From: Welwitschia mirabilis
Taxonomy: Eukaryota > Gnetophyta > Gnetopsida > Welwitschiales
DNA: 32,154 nucleotides
Reading direction: 5' to 3'
Assembly: GCA_051453625.1 (NCBI GenBank)
Contig: JBOZIK010000001.1
Location: 191,466,653 to 191,498,806 of the forward strand
Shown here: one piece after another, positions 1 through 9,523 of the stretch
Layout: every line of letters begins with the position of its first letter
Position numbering within the stretch: the first letter of the stretch is position 1
The notes under the pieces: generated by a model
Told to the model about the DNA's origin: nothing
What the model saw: only the letters and a program-made list of their open reading frames with translations
The model's database searches: none
Made by a program: the position numbers and the translations under genes

Positions 1-267
1 AAACTTGATAATGTGCTTTATGTAAATGGTTTGAAACATAACTTATTGAGTATTAGTCAATTGTGTGACAAAGGTCAGAAAATAATATTTGAAAAATCAA
101 ATCATGGAATTGTGGATGTGAAAACGAATGTTATTATTTTTACTGCAAACCAAGTAGATAATATTTATAGAATAGATACTTATTTGAATGATAAGTTGAA
201 GTATACAAACTACAAGATGGAAAATAGAAACATTAGCTTAATTTTAATAAAACTAAATGTTTTCTAG
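1..267 (+). pseudogene. Ty1/copia pol fragment, GAG-pre-integrase region
   Basis: The frame is open from base 1 to a TAG at 265-267, about 88 codons, and enters from outside the window. It contains GLKHNLLSISQLCDKG near residues 11-26, the hallmark of the stretch between protease and integrase in plant Ty1/copia polyproteins. The following part (VDNIYRID) fits the start of the GAG-pre-integrase domain. The expected zinc-binding H..H..C..C part of integrase never appears; reading stops after a divergent Lys/Asn-rich tail. Integrase, reverse transcriptase and RNase H are absent downstream, so the polyprotein is truncated by an internal deletion. A GTG at 13 is only an apparent start. It lies on the same strand as the accessory ORF and LTR that follow and is most simply part of that element. 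The copia assignment is secure; membership of the same insertion is inferred from order and strand. Confidence 0.88.
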
Positions 268-360
268 AAAGTTTTGAAGTAACATCCTATTTCTATCATT
301 TACTTATTGATCACAAAAGTCAACTGAGGATTAACTTGTTATCCTCTGGCTGATTGTAAG

Positions 361-540
361 GTAGTCGATTAGATTCATAATTTGGTCAACTAGATGTGGT
401 CAATTAAATAAGTCCTGAAAGCCTAGTTGCCTAGATCCCTTCTTATACTATAAACCTGCATCTTGATGAGTCGACCAAAACCTTGATCGGTTAACCAGAC
501 CTGACAGATTATAGTGTGGAAGTACCATTGATAGACCTAA
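361..540 (+). repeat. Spacer with GTCGAC/GTCAAC motif cluster upstream of the accessory ORF
   Basis: Degenerate copies of a short motif (gtcgattaga, ggtcaactaga, gtcgaccaaa, ggttaaccaga) are scattered over about 180 bp. The same motif is arrayed in the LTR at 2500-3050. A TATA-like string (tttataaaataaa, 572-584) and a pyrimidine-rich leader follow before the ATG at 721, so a promoter role for the accessory ORF is conceivable but unproven. The rest of 268-720 shows no coding sign. Confidence 0.6.
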
Positions 541-720
541 TTTCTTTCTCAAAATTTCCCTGTTGCACTTTGTTTATAAAATAAAGAGGCTTGTAAATTG
601 ATTTCATTATGTTTAAGCCTTTTCTATCTCTCATATCTAGAGTTTTTCCTTCTAGATTTAGAGCTTTTCTCTTAGATTTAGTATCTTTCTTTTAGTTTTC
701 TTACCGCCAAGGTTTTAGAA

Positions 721-1771
721 ATGGTTGAAAGCTTGTCCAAAAAGAGATCTAAGAAAGCTCCATTAAGAGATCATGCCTTTTTCTACCATGAGATGTCTAA
801 GGGAAACATTGACAAGTTTTAAGAGAAGTTCGAGAAGAAGCCTTTTTATCAATAATGGTCTATAGTAATCTCAAATCTTAGAAATCTTAAGGAATTTATT
901 CAACTCCTAAGAAATTAGGATCTTGATTATTTTCTAGATGTTTTTGGCTTTGCTTATACTTTTCTTACTCACATGTTTTATTGCAATGCATCTTATGATC
1001 GTGATTCAAAAACCCTTGAAACCCTTTTTTTTGGCAAAGTGATTAAGGGTTGCCACAAATCTCATCTTTGATCTGACTAATCTTCCTAGAGGTAACTATG
1101 AAGAATTTTGGCCTCTTCAAGACATCATGGAAGACAAGCCTGCAGCAACTAAGGAGATCTGTGGTAAGATTCGTTCTTGGAAATACAACATCTCCACTTT
1201 TTTATTAACATCTAAGTATCATTTTCTTCATTTCATTTTCACTTATAATTTTCTACATTTAGCTGGGTACCATGATAAGGCCTCTAGCTATAGAGCATAT
1301 ATAATATATCTAGTAGGAATAGATCATTTTATTAATGCTCTTACCATTATATTAGAGAATATGATCTCTCAGTTGGAGTATCACAAGACTAGGGCCTTAC
1401 CCTACTTTGTGCTTATCATAGATTTGTGCCATCATTTTTGCATAATCTTTTATTTAAATCTTGAAACCCTTTAACATATGATACCTATTAGGCATGCAAC
1501 TTTATCTCATATGCACATCTTTTTTCCTTCTAAGAAGTCTTCAAAGTCATCCTCTCCAAAGGAAGCCTTTTCTAATGAAACTATTTCATATCTAAGATGG
1601 ATTTATTCCTATACCAGACACATGAAGGAAACACAAATAGTAGCTAGATATGAAGTTACTGACACTTCAACAGAGGCCACAAGCTTAGCACACATAAGAG
1701 AAGATAAAGAAGAAGAAGATTCAGAAGAGGATTCTGAAGAAGAAGAAGAGGAGGAGGAGGACTCTAATTAG
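721..1771 (+). pseudogene. Sirevirus-type accessory ORF (plant transposon protein / env-like), decayed
   Basis: ATG at 721 begins a reading (MVESLSKKRSKKAPLRDHAF) that continues with stops and at least one frameshift to TAG at 1769-1771. Recognisable pieces in order are an FYCNASYD segment near 980, NLPRGNYEEF near 1080, and the core block HFLHFIFTYNFLHLAG followed by an ENMISQLEYHKTRALPYF block (about 1220-1400). A Lys/Ser-rich stretch and a Glu/Asp tail (about 1705-1765) finish it. The order 'L.H.I..N.L...G', 'L..II...M', 'LPY' matches my memory of the plant-specific family called putative plant transposon protein (Pfam Transposase_32-like), related to the env-like third ORF of Sireviruses. 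Function is unknown; it is not a true transposase by any catalytic motif. A TAA after LNLETL at about 1471 and earlier stops make it non-functional. Confidence 0.65.
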
Positions 1772-1827
1772 AAGCTTTGATTATGTTTTTCTTATGTGTT
1801 TTTGTTCTCTCCTTTGTCATTTATGTT

Positions 1828-1840
1828 AAAAGGAGGAGAA
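1828..1840 (+). other. Upstream polypurine tract of element 1
   Basis: aaaaggaggagaa lies 57 bp after the accessory-ORF stop. It resembles the purine tract that primes plus-strand synthesis, but sits about 530 bp before the LTR. Sireviruses are known to carry repeated tracts, so this may be an extra copy. Confidence 0.5.
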
Positions 1841-2354
1841 TTAGTTATTTGTTTGTTTACTTATGCTTTCATATGTAGCATTCTCTTGATGAGTACTTTT
1901 CTTTTGTAATGTTTGCATATGTTTAATGGAATTAACATGTACTTAGTTTTATGTTCTAAATTATTCTTAATTAGTATCTTAAACTATTTTGTATTTGTGT
2001 AAATCATATGAGCTTAACATTTTTCCAATGATATATATTAAAGTTTTAAAATGTTATTTCATAAATTCAAATGTTGTTGATCAATATTGGAAATGGACTC
2101 TAAAAAGTATCATTGATTAATATGTTAGATCGTTTATGTGATCACATTGTGCTTTTCATAAACTTTATGTTCTTAAATCTCTAAGTGTGTATCCTAAAAG
2201 TGTTTTTATTATTAGCATAAAATTTGACTATACAGAATGTCTTAAATGGGTTTCAAAAGGTGAAATATTTTGTAAAGTATAATAGGCATTTTGTGAAGGG
2301 GAGTTTTTATAAGTTCTTAATATTTTTACAACTAAGGATTGTTTTCCATCAATG
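1841..2354 (+). other. 3' untranslated spacer of element 1
   Basis: AT-rich sequence between the two polypurine tracts. The only open frame (2224-2418) crosses the tract and the LTR start and shows no family resemblance. I see no gene here. Confidence 0.5.
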
Positions 2355-2368
2355 TCAAAGAGGAGGAT
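2355..2368 (+). other. Polypurine tract adjoining the 3' LTR of element 1
   Basis: catcaatgtcaaagaggagg followed by attcttaga matches the layout 'catcaaaaaggggga-ttgttaga' at the 3' LTR junction of plant copia elements, including element 2 here. The tract sets the inferred LTR start. Confidence 0.55.
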
Positions 2369-2499
2369 TCTTAGATTATATTTTATCAATTGATGTTAAA
2401 CCAATTTTTTCTGTGTAGCAAATTTTGTGTATCTTATGTAGAAGATGTTAATCACTTATAGGTTTAAATATGAAGTTAAAAATGTTAAATTCTAATCAC

Positions 2500-2875
2500 T
2501 AGAAACCTATCAAATTCATTTACCCTCTTAAGGAGTCAACCAAACTTTCAAGGGGTCAACCGCGCTTGAAGCAGACACTTAGAAATTGAATTGAATTTAG
2601 AGGGATCAATCAGATTTATGATGGGATTAACCAGACCTATAACCTCAAGAACTAGTATCCTAGAACTGAATGGTAAGGTATCAACTGAACCTTTGTGGGG
2701 TCAACTGGATTTGCGGACTTGGTAATAGTATCCCTAAACTAAATGATAAGGGGTCAATTAGACCTATGATAGGGTCGACTAGATCTGTGAACCTATGAAT
2801 AGTACTCCTAAACCAATTGTTAAGAGGTTGACCGAGCCTTTAAAGGGGTCGACTGGACTTGATGTAAAAAATTAG
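2500..2875 (+). repeat. Tandem array, period about 74 bp, with paired GTCAAC/GTCGAC motifs
   Basis: Units begin at about 2580, 2654 (agtatcctagaact), 2727 (agtatccctaaact) and 2801 (agtactcctaaacc), with spacings of 73-74 bp. Each has two half-units of the form ggGGTCRAYYrGAcct about 22 bp apart. Further isolated copies occur at 2932-2942 and 3018-3050, including a perfect GGTCGACC palindrome at 3037-3044. Confidence 0.75.
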
Positions 2876-3689
2876 GAAGATCTTTATTAGGAATAGTGGG
2901 TGACTAAACATAATGTTGAGTGACTGAAGTAGGATCAACCAGACGTGAAGCTGTAAGAAACTGTGGTAACCTAAAATTTCCCTCAGGTAAACTATGTAAG
3001 TCACGACACCGGATGTGTTCGACCAGACTTTTAAGGGGTCGACCAGCCAGGATAGAACTAAAAATTTTTATCCATTTTGTATCTATTATGTATCTGTTAG
3101 ATAGTCGTTTTCTAGCTATTTATAGCTGTTGAAAGCACATTTTAAAATGTAATAAATCCTAAAAGCCTTCTAATATAAATAGCCAAGAGATAGATTACTA
3201 AAAAACCTTTATAGACTCATAAAAAAATACTAAAATCTTGTGATATTCACTGTTAAATCTTAACATTTATACTCCTGACCAAGAAAGATCTATCATCTAT
3301 GTTATCTGTATATTCAAGGTCAGATCTAGTGCTTTATCTATTATACATCTATAAAATAAGATCTTCATCAAATCTATTGCATCAAGAATAAGTGATATCT
3401 GTATAACTTAGCATCAATGCATCACTATTTTACATTGTGAAATGTTGAGACTTAGCCTACAAAAGTCTATTTAAAGATTAAGATTAAGCTTGAAAAGTCT
3501 ATTCAAAAATTGAGAATAAGCCTAGAAAAATCCATTTGTAAAGGTTACAGGTGAACCTAGAATACCTGATGGAGTGACGAAGATCTGGATTAAATTTGAT
3601 GATAAGCTAATGTTTGAGAGTGGAGTCAGAGGTTTTCCAAATCACTATAAATTCTGGGTACATCTATTTGATATTTTATGCTTTTAGTT

Positions 3690-3789
3690 NNNNNNNNNNN
3701 NNNNNNNNNNNNNNNNNNNNNNNNNNNNNNNNNNNNNNNNNNNNNNNNNNNNNNNNNNNNNNNNNNNNNNNNNNNNNNNNNNNNNNNNN
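3690..3789. other. Assembly gap, 100 N
   Basis: Exactly 100 N. The bases before (3682-3689) and after (3790-3797) are the same, ttttagtt. The flanking contig ends probably overlap and no sequence is really missing. Confidence 0.8.
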
Positions 3790-3960
3790 TTTTAGTTAGT
3801 TCATTTCTTTAAATACTGTTAGATTTTATTTTCATGCACAAAGTTATTTAGCAAAGTATTTTGAACAAGCATTTGATATATCATTAGATCATTTAGTTTA
3901 TTTTGTTTAAATTTTTAAAGAACTTATTCATCCCCTCCTCTAGGGTTCTTGATCCTATCA

Positions 3961-4683
3961 ATTTATTGGCATGCCAAGATGACAATACTAAGACTGATTG
4001 CTTATTGTTCGTACCTGTTATAAGAGAGCTTTTATAAGCTATTTATAGAAAATGTTTATCAACTTTCATGTGTGATCTTGCTATAGTAATATGCTTGAGA
4101 TAATAGATTTAAGAATATATGCTTTGATATAATATATATTAAGTAATACACATGACATTAAAGTAAGAAATGCAAACTAAGAGCATTATAACAAAATTTC
4201 TAAAACTGATGGATTTTAATCATTTTGATGCATAGGTTCCTTAATATGAATGCTTCTTAATGCCTATCGATTAACATAGACCATTGTTAATGTTGAATCA
4301 TCTTTATATTGATTATGTTATAGGGTTTTTGCTATTAACATTATTTAGAATTAAAATTTTAAGATCTAATCTAATCTTTAGACTTTTTCATAAGATCCTT
4401 TAAATGAAAGAGAGAATTTCTTATCACTATTAAATATAATTTCTATTCCCTTATTACCATTAATAAGTCTTCATATAACGGCTCCACTAATGTGTCATGG
4501 TCTAATCACCAAGCTTACATAGCAAGAGGGGTTGTTATCTTGGATATCTTGAAATAAAAATTATATTTTATCTTCAGTCCATTTTAAAGGAATTTTTGGG
4601 TACAATAATTATCATGTAATGCTTAATTATTTAACTATAAATATTTTACAATATTAATAGTATAAATATAGAAATTTTATTTA
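3961..4683. other. Intergenic AT-rich sequence between elements 1 and 2
   Basis: No coding sign on either strand. It continues beyond element 2 at 12571, since the TTTAA duplication marks one original insertion point. A tcatggtctaatcaccaagc stretch (4496-4515) is slightly richer in G+C but matches nothing I recognise. Confidence 0.5.
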
Positions 4684-4688
4684 TTTAA
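4684..4688. repeat. Target-site duplication TTTAA, left copy
   Basis: TTTAA directly precedes the TG of the left LTR and matches TTTAA at 12566-12570. Five base pairs is the usual size for LTR retrotransposons. Confidence 0.85.
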
Positions 4689-4866
4689 TGAGGATCAATT
4701 TAAAACCAGAGAGGAGGGGTGAATAAATTCCACAGAATAAATTAAATTTAAACTAAACAATAAAATAAAATGCATAATGAAAAACCTTACCAAGATAATG
4801 TGGTTCCCCAACCTAGGTACATTCACACATAGAGGGTAACTTCTACTCACACCTCCACATATTCTT

Positions 4867-5095
4867 GACCTATAAGAAATAGTGGTTTTATGACACACCA
4901 TTAACGTTACAATAAGTGAGAGTCTCCTCACAAGGTAGCACTCTCTCCCTTTCAAGGAAACAGGGTTTTCATAGGTGCACCATAAATCTTTATAACAATG
5001 AGAGTCTCTTTGCAAGGCAAATCTCTCTCCCCCATAAGGAAATAATGGTTTTCTAGCTGATCAATAATATTACATTCAATAAGTGCCTAAAAGCA
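4867..5095 (-). repeat. 82-bp tandem repeat in the LTR, about 2.6 units
   Basis: gagagtctc recurs at 4918 and 5000, an 82-bp period. Each unit also carries a 'rtggtttt' block and a 'ctctctccc' block; a third, partial unit starts near 5036. The same array is at 11400-11630 in the other LTR, so it predates insertion. Confidence 0.7.
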
Positions 5096-5599
5096 TAATA
5101 ACTAATGGACACCCCTATAAGATTAACTTATAAAACATTTGATATTCAAGAAATGGACTCTACAACAATATTCAATAATAAGAGAGTCCATAATAAATAA
5201 CTAAAATACAATACAAAAACAAGCCTAAATATGCTTTAATGAAGACTTTAAGATCCTTGAAATTGTTATTGCCGTCATAAGTATGAATGAGCAAGATGAT
5301 TGTAATAAAGATCCAAATCTCAAAGATGAAAGAATACTAGTTCTTTGCTACTGAATCTTTTAATTTCTTCATGATAGGTTCCCTTTACTCATGCTTTCAA
5401 GATTTTTAAGTTTTCTTGATTCAATAAATTATTAAAAGGTTCTACTTTGATTCTTAATGTCAATGCTTTATAACAATAAGAAATATCTAGCAGTTTTATC
5501 TTAGAAGATATTCATTTAAATCTATCATTATTGTAAGGAATAGCTAATGTCTATGCTTTAGATGTGTAACTTCAGTTTTAATTAATGTGAAGTTCAGGT

Positions 5600-5882
5600 T
5601 AAGATGTCTTAAATTTTATAGATGTCTGCTTTTAAGATGTCTTTACTTTTATAGACGTCTTAAGTTAACTTACCCAGATTCTAGTGTATTTTGTACTATA
5701 GTATTCTTAGGCATTCATGATCATGAATCTACTATGTACAAGTTTACAGTTCACCTAAAATGTGAAATATTGGTCAAAAACAAATTAACTCTATCACTTG
5801 TTCCAACTTAGTACATTTCAGACATCTTCACTTTTTCTGACATCTTCATTTAAGATGTCTTCAATTTCTTAGATGTCTTCAA
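5600..5882 (-). repeat. AGATGTCTT/AGACGTCT motif cluster in the 3' LTR
   Basis: At least eight copies of a short motif (aagatgtctt, tagatgtctg, tagacgtctt, gacatcttca) occur in two groups, 5600-5661 and 5820-5882. The core is the palindrome AGACGTCT, perfect at 5653-5660. The same cluster sits in the other LTR and in the internal spacer at 8732-9142. Confidence 0.7.
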
Positions 5883-6051
5883 GTAATTGATTTTGTAGTT
5901 TGGCTTCTGATCCTTTTGTAAGATTTGCTTTTAAAGATTCATCATGATCTAATGCCTTTCAAGGTCTGATGTACCTATAACAACCTGTTTACACAAAGAA
6001 ATAAAATGTTAAACAAGTGGAATCATCAGAACTAGATTTTACAATAATATC

Positions 6052-6151
6052 NNNNNNNNNNNNNNNNNNNNNNNNNNNNNNNNNNNNNNNNNNNNNNNNN
6101 NNNNNNNNNNNNNNNNNNNNNNNNNNNNNNNNNNNNNNNNNNNNNNNNNNN
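6052..6151. other. Assembly gap, 100 N
   Basis: aataatatc stands on both sides (6043-6051 and 6152-6160). Collapsing the overlap brings the polypurine tract to within about 8 bases of the LTR, as retrotransposon biology requires, so the gap is very likely artefactual. Confidence 0.85.
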
Positions 6152-6159
6152 AATAATAT

Positions 6160-6172
6160 CCCCCTTTTTGAT
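6160..6172 (-). other. Polypurine tract adjoining the 3' LTR of element 2
   Basis: In sense it reads catcaaaaagggggatatt, the standard plus-strand primer of plant copia elements, directly upstream of the 3' LTR once the artefactual gap is removed. Confidence 0.8.
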
Positions 6173-6870
6173 GATATCCAAAACATGGCAAATCTCATGA
6201 ATGCAATTTCAAATAATCAATTAAAATCATACATTTTGCTCTAGAGAAATATGCATTAATTACTAGTTGTATAAACATGATATGTACCTCTTGAAATCAG
6301 AAAATCACTTAGATAGACATACCACTTGAAGAACTAGAATAAGACACATTTTATGTTTACTTAAGCAACTTTGCAAAAATACACAAAAATGGATGATGAA
6401 TCATTGTATTCTTTAGTTACATATGTATGTGGAAATAATAAAGCACATAAATAGTTGATAATCTCAACATTCTAATATACTTATGGAAATGTGCCATTTT
6501 AAAGCATGATGTTTAGATGTGTGTTAATCACTATATTATAACTAATGGAATTTGTACTAGAAACATCTGAAAAGATTTTGATCACCAAAATATTTGAATG
6601 GTATATATGCAAGAGTGTGTTAATGAAAGCATAAGATGAGAATGATAACTATGCCAGACACAATACATGAAATAAAAAGTATGATATTAAAGGATAGTAT
6701 TTAATAACATGAATGTGTGCCAAAATGATAAGGAGGAATTATTAATACAACTGATGAAATGCTTGGATCCAATCCAAAATCTCATAATCAAGAGCTCCAA
6801 TCCCAGTAGAGTATCCTCATCCTGAAAACTGAAGTATCCAATCAATTTTCCACTAATTTGCCACACACTT
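6173..6870 (-). other. 3' untranslated spacer of element 2
   Basis: About 700 bp of AT-rich sequence between the two polypurine tracts. No coding sign is seen. Element 1 has the same arrangement with a spacer of about 500 bp. Confidence 0.6.
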
Positions 6871-6885
6871 CTCCCCCCTTTTTGG
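6871..6885 (-). other. Second polypurine tract, just after the accessory ORF
   Basis: In sense it reads ccaaaaaggggggagaag and begins about 20 bases after the accessory-ORF stop codon. It is longer and purer than the LTR-proximal tract. Confidence 0.65.
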
Positions 6886-6901
6886 ACATCAATAGAATTC
6901 C

Positions 6902-8625
6902 CTAGTCACTATGATCTGAATCATCCATGTAGTACTCATCTTGACCTTCTTCATCAATGTCATTACTATCATAGGTGATGAAGGTGGACTATGTGTATGA
7001 TGACAATGAAGTGGGTGGTAGGATATTCCTCTTCCTAGAGGAGTGTTGTGATGTCTTTCTAGGACCTTTAAAGACCTATCTCCTCATGTGTTAATATATT
7101 TGAGAAGTGATAAAAGTCTCAAAGAAGCTGGCAGTGACTATTTCTGCAAAGGTGAGTGAAAGCTGAATGGATGAGATTGGTTCAAACTAAATGGGATCTA
7201 TATGCAAAGGTGGAGGTAATGGTGAATGAACTAGAGGTGGAGAAGGTGCATCAGGTGGTGAATACGATCTAGTTAATGATGGTGGCTGTGAAAGTCTATG
7301 AAATGAAATCTTACAATGAGGACGATGAAAGATAACTAGTAAAGAATTTGAGCTATCAAACTTGATCTCCTGCAATGCTAGATTCTACTGAGAAGGAATT
7401 GGAGCCTATGGCTCCCCTACACATGTATCTCTATGGGAGCCTGATAATCCCCCTAAACCTATGCCTCATCTCCAGAAGACTCCTTTAAAGACTCACTGTC
7501 TACTACTCAGCCTAAGTTATATCCTATGCCAAATGGAGCTAATGGTTCTACTTCCTTCTTTTCTGATTCCTCCTCTGAATCTAACCATGTGGGAGTCCTC
7601 ATGGATTCCCAATTCTCTATTAGTATCTCTCCTTCACTTACTATTGATTTATGTTTCTTCAACCTCAAAATAATTCTTTCAATTTTGCCAACCATCTTAA
7701 CAATAGTCTTTAGTCCCTTTTTTACTAAGGAAGAGTTGTGTGTAGTAGTGGGAAATGATCTTTAAATCTATGGTGTCCTTTTGCTCATGCCTTCACTTGG
7801 TGTGGGTGCTCTCATTTCTTACTAAATTCTGCTAATGGTTTCTTCTGACAGATGAGATTAACCTATGAAATTGAAATGTCTGCACTACTAATGATTAAGA
7901 TAATAAGACAAAGATGTCCTAAAGTCTATCCTTTATTCAATAAAGAAATAATATTCATGCATAAAACAAAACGGAAATCTATCGGAAACCGTGTAAGTAA
8001 GCAATATACAATATAACTATGCATGGGTTTACAATAGCTATAACTACCTCCTCTAATCAAAATGTTGTACAAAGTTACTAATCTAAGAAAATGGGAATTA
8101 GGCATCATATCCTTTCTTTTAATATCCTTAACAAAATCTATTTTATTATGCCTAAATAACACATTGCTCATTGGATGCTAAGATACATTTACAATTCTAG
8201 AATTGAAAATCTCTTTGAATTAATTACCATAAAACTGAAAAACATTGGTATCATTTATAGAAAGTAGTGAATTGATAAAATTGACAACAATATGCAAATT
8301 AGTAGTTCTAACCTAAGTTTGAAATGAACTAGTGTTATCATCAATTTTGTGTATTTTTGAATAGAATTCTCTTACCACTAGATTAGGTATATGATTCTAA
8401 TTGTACAATCATATCCCAGCCAAGCTAAATGAAGTATCTTATAAGTTCTTCTTTGTGTCTCTTCTAAAAACTGAATGTTATCTCTATAATAATGGAGTTT
8501 CTTGACCATGCCTTGAATCTCATTTCAGCTGCCTCATGATAAAACTGGGATTCATACTATGCTCTAGATTGTTTTAAAGCTTGTTCTTTAACTTTGGAGG
8601 TTCCTTTTGCCTTTCTTCTTGTCAT
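6902..8625 (-). pseudogene. Sirevirus-type accessory ORF of element 2, decayed
   Basis: Starts at ATG 8625-8623 (MTRRKAKGTSKVKEQALKQS) and ends at TAG 6904-6902 after an acidic tail (about 6905-6960). Frameshifts and stops break it. Order of parts: a basic N-terminus; a YHEAAEMRFKAWSR segment like the 'f...ea..ry..l..r' start of the family; a VVNFINSLLSI segment near 8290; the best preserved block (LRLVTLYNILIRGGSY and following IVYCLLTRFPIDF, 7926-8171); a helical Lys/Glu stretch (7507-7695); and a Pro/Ser-rich linker (7187-7375). The core block parallels that in element 1 at 1220-1300. I assign both to the plant transposon protein / Sirevirus env-like group from memory. The cellular role is unknown. 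Lying downstream of gag in the place normally after pol, it fits the third ORF of this lineage. Confidence 0.62.
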
Positions 8626-8731
8626 ATTTATGAAATAAAACCAGAAACTAATAAGAGATCAATGGAAATACAAGAAACTATGGAAAAATATGCATCTGTT
8701 TAAGAAAACCCTCTGTTCTTACTCACTGTTC

Positions 8732-9142
8732 AAATGTCTCAAAAATACAAGACATCTAGCTAGTGAAATATGAGAAAAATGAAGTCTAGAAAATCACCTG
8801 AGAGCAGCACCTGTTAAGAGGAGACTTGAAAATAAGATTTGATGATTCCTATAGCTATTAAAAAGGGTCAAAACTATAAATTTTATGTGTTTTTTTATTT
8901 CATTAACAATATAGTTAAGACATATTAAATGCAAAAAGTATACATCTATACTTTTTAAAATATTTACTATTAAAAGGTTTTTAGTACACTGTACTACTAT
9001 TAAAACATCTATAAAAACCAAGATTTCTAATTCAAACAATTAAAATGACATTCCTGTTCTTTCAAGATCTCTATAAAAGTCAAGACATCTTCACTAGAGA
9101 TGTCTAAAAAACTCAAGACATCTACAATAAAATTGTCTAGAT
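8732..9142 (-). repeat. Internal spacer with AGACATCTT motif cluster
   Basis: Copies of the LTR motif (agacatctt, agatgtcta, agacatcta, tgtctagat) lie at 8732-8756 and 9081-9142, upstream (in sense) of the accessory-ORF start at 8625. The other open frame here (8794-9039) is hydrophobic and AT-driven and I do not regard it as a gene. The stretch 9143-9523 has no recognised content. Confidence 0.6.
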
Positions 9143-9523
9143 TTTCGAAAAGAATCTATGACTATTATAACCATAACAATAATACTTCAAGTAGCTAAAC
9201 ATGACATACATAATTTAAATTTTAACTTTATAAACTACATATAATCATAATATCAACTCATAAGATAAATACAATGGAGTTGAGATGTTATAGATGTTAC
9301 CTGTTTTACTTACCTAATTGGGTAAGACCCACTCTTCAAGTTCCTATATGAATTGATGTATTCTTCAGTGCCTTGAAATTTTACAATCCTTTTGAAAACT
9401 AGATCTTTATTGCATTAGGTTGTAACATAATCATTATGCCTTAATTAATCAAATGTATGATAATCATACTTCTTCTTTGTTCTGATATTTAATTTAGCTT
9501 GACATATCCAAACTTTTCTTAAT

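Larger units (their letters stand above)
2369..3960 (+). mobile_element. 3' LTR of Sirevirus-like copia element 1
   Basis: The right edge is well supported: ttattcatcccctcctctag followed by ggttcttgatcctatca ends in CA at 3960. It is homologous to the LTR 3' ends of element 2 (reverse complement at 4689-4740 and 11228-11270). The left edge is placed after the polypurine tract; the expected TGTTAG start has decayed to tcttag, so it may be off by a few bases. Contents are a 74-bp tandem array (2500-2875), a further GGTCGACC cluster near 2930-3050, then a long AT-rich R/U5-like part. A 100-N gap (3690-3789) is probably artefactual, giving a true length near 1.49 kb. The 5' LTR lies outside the window, so target-site duplication cannot be tested. 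Confidence 0.65.
4689..6043 (-). repeat. 3' LTR of element 2
   Basis: Starts TGAGGATCAA on the + strand and ends ...ttttACA; in the element's own sense it runs TGTAAAATC...GATCCTCA. It aligns along its whole length with 11228-12565. The inner end is followed by a 100-N gap and then by the polypurine tract. Confidence 0.9.

Noticed and set aside
2224-2418. 64-codon + strand frame
   Set aside because: It crosses the polypurine tract and the LTR border and has no family resemblance.
3961-3985. Possible primer-binding site after the element 1 LTR (attggcatgcca)
   Set aside because: Only about 6 of 12 places match, and the upstream accessory ORF and polypurine tract mark this LTR as the 3' one.
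7461-7765. Overlapping + strand frames of 70-79 codons
   Set aside because: They are shadows of the - strand accessory ORF, whose Lys/Glu and Pro/Ser regions explain the open reading.
8244-8260. tggtatca word on the + strand
   Set aside because: It lies inside the accessory ORF of element 2 on the wrong strand, with no LTR end beside it.
8794-9039. 81-codon - strand frame in element 2
   Set aside because: Hydrophobic, AT-driven, no family likeness; it lies in the non-coding spacer.
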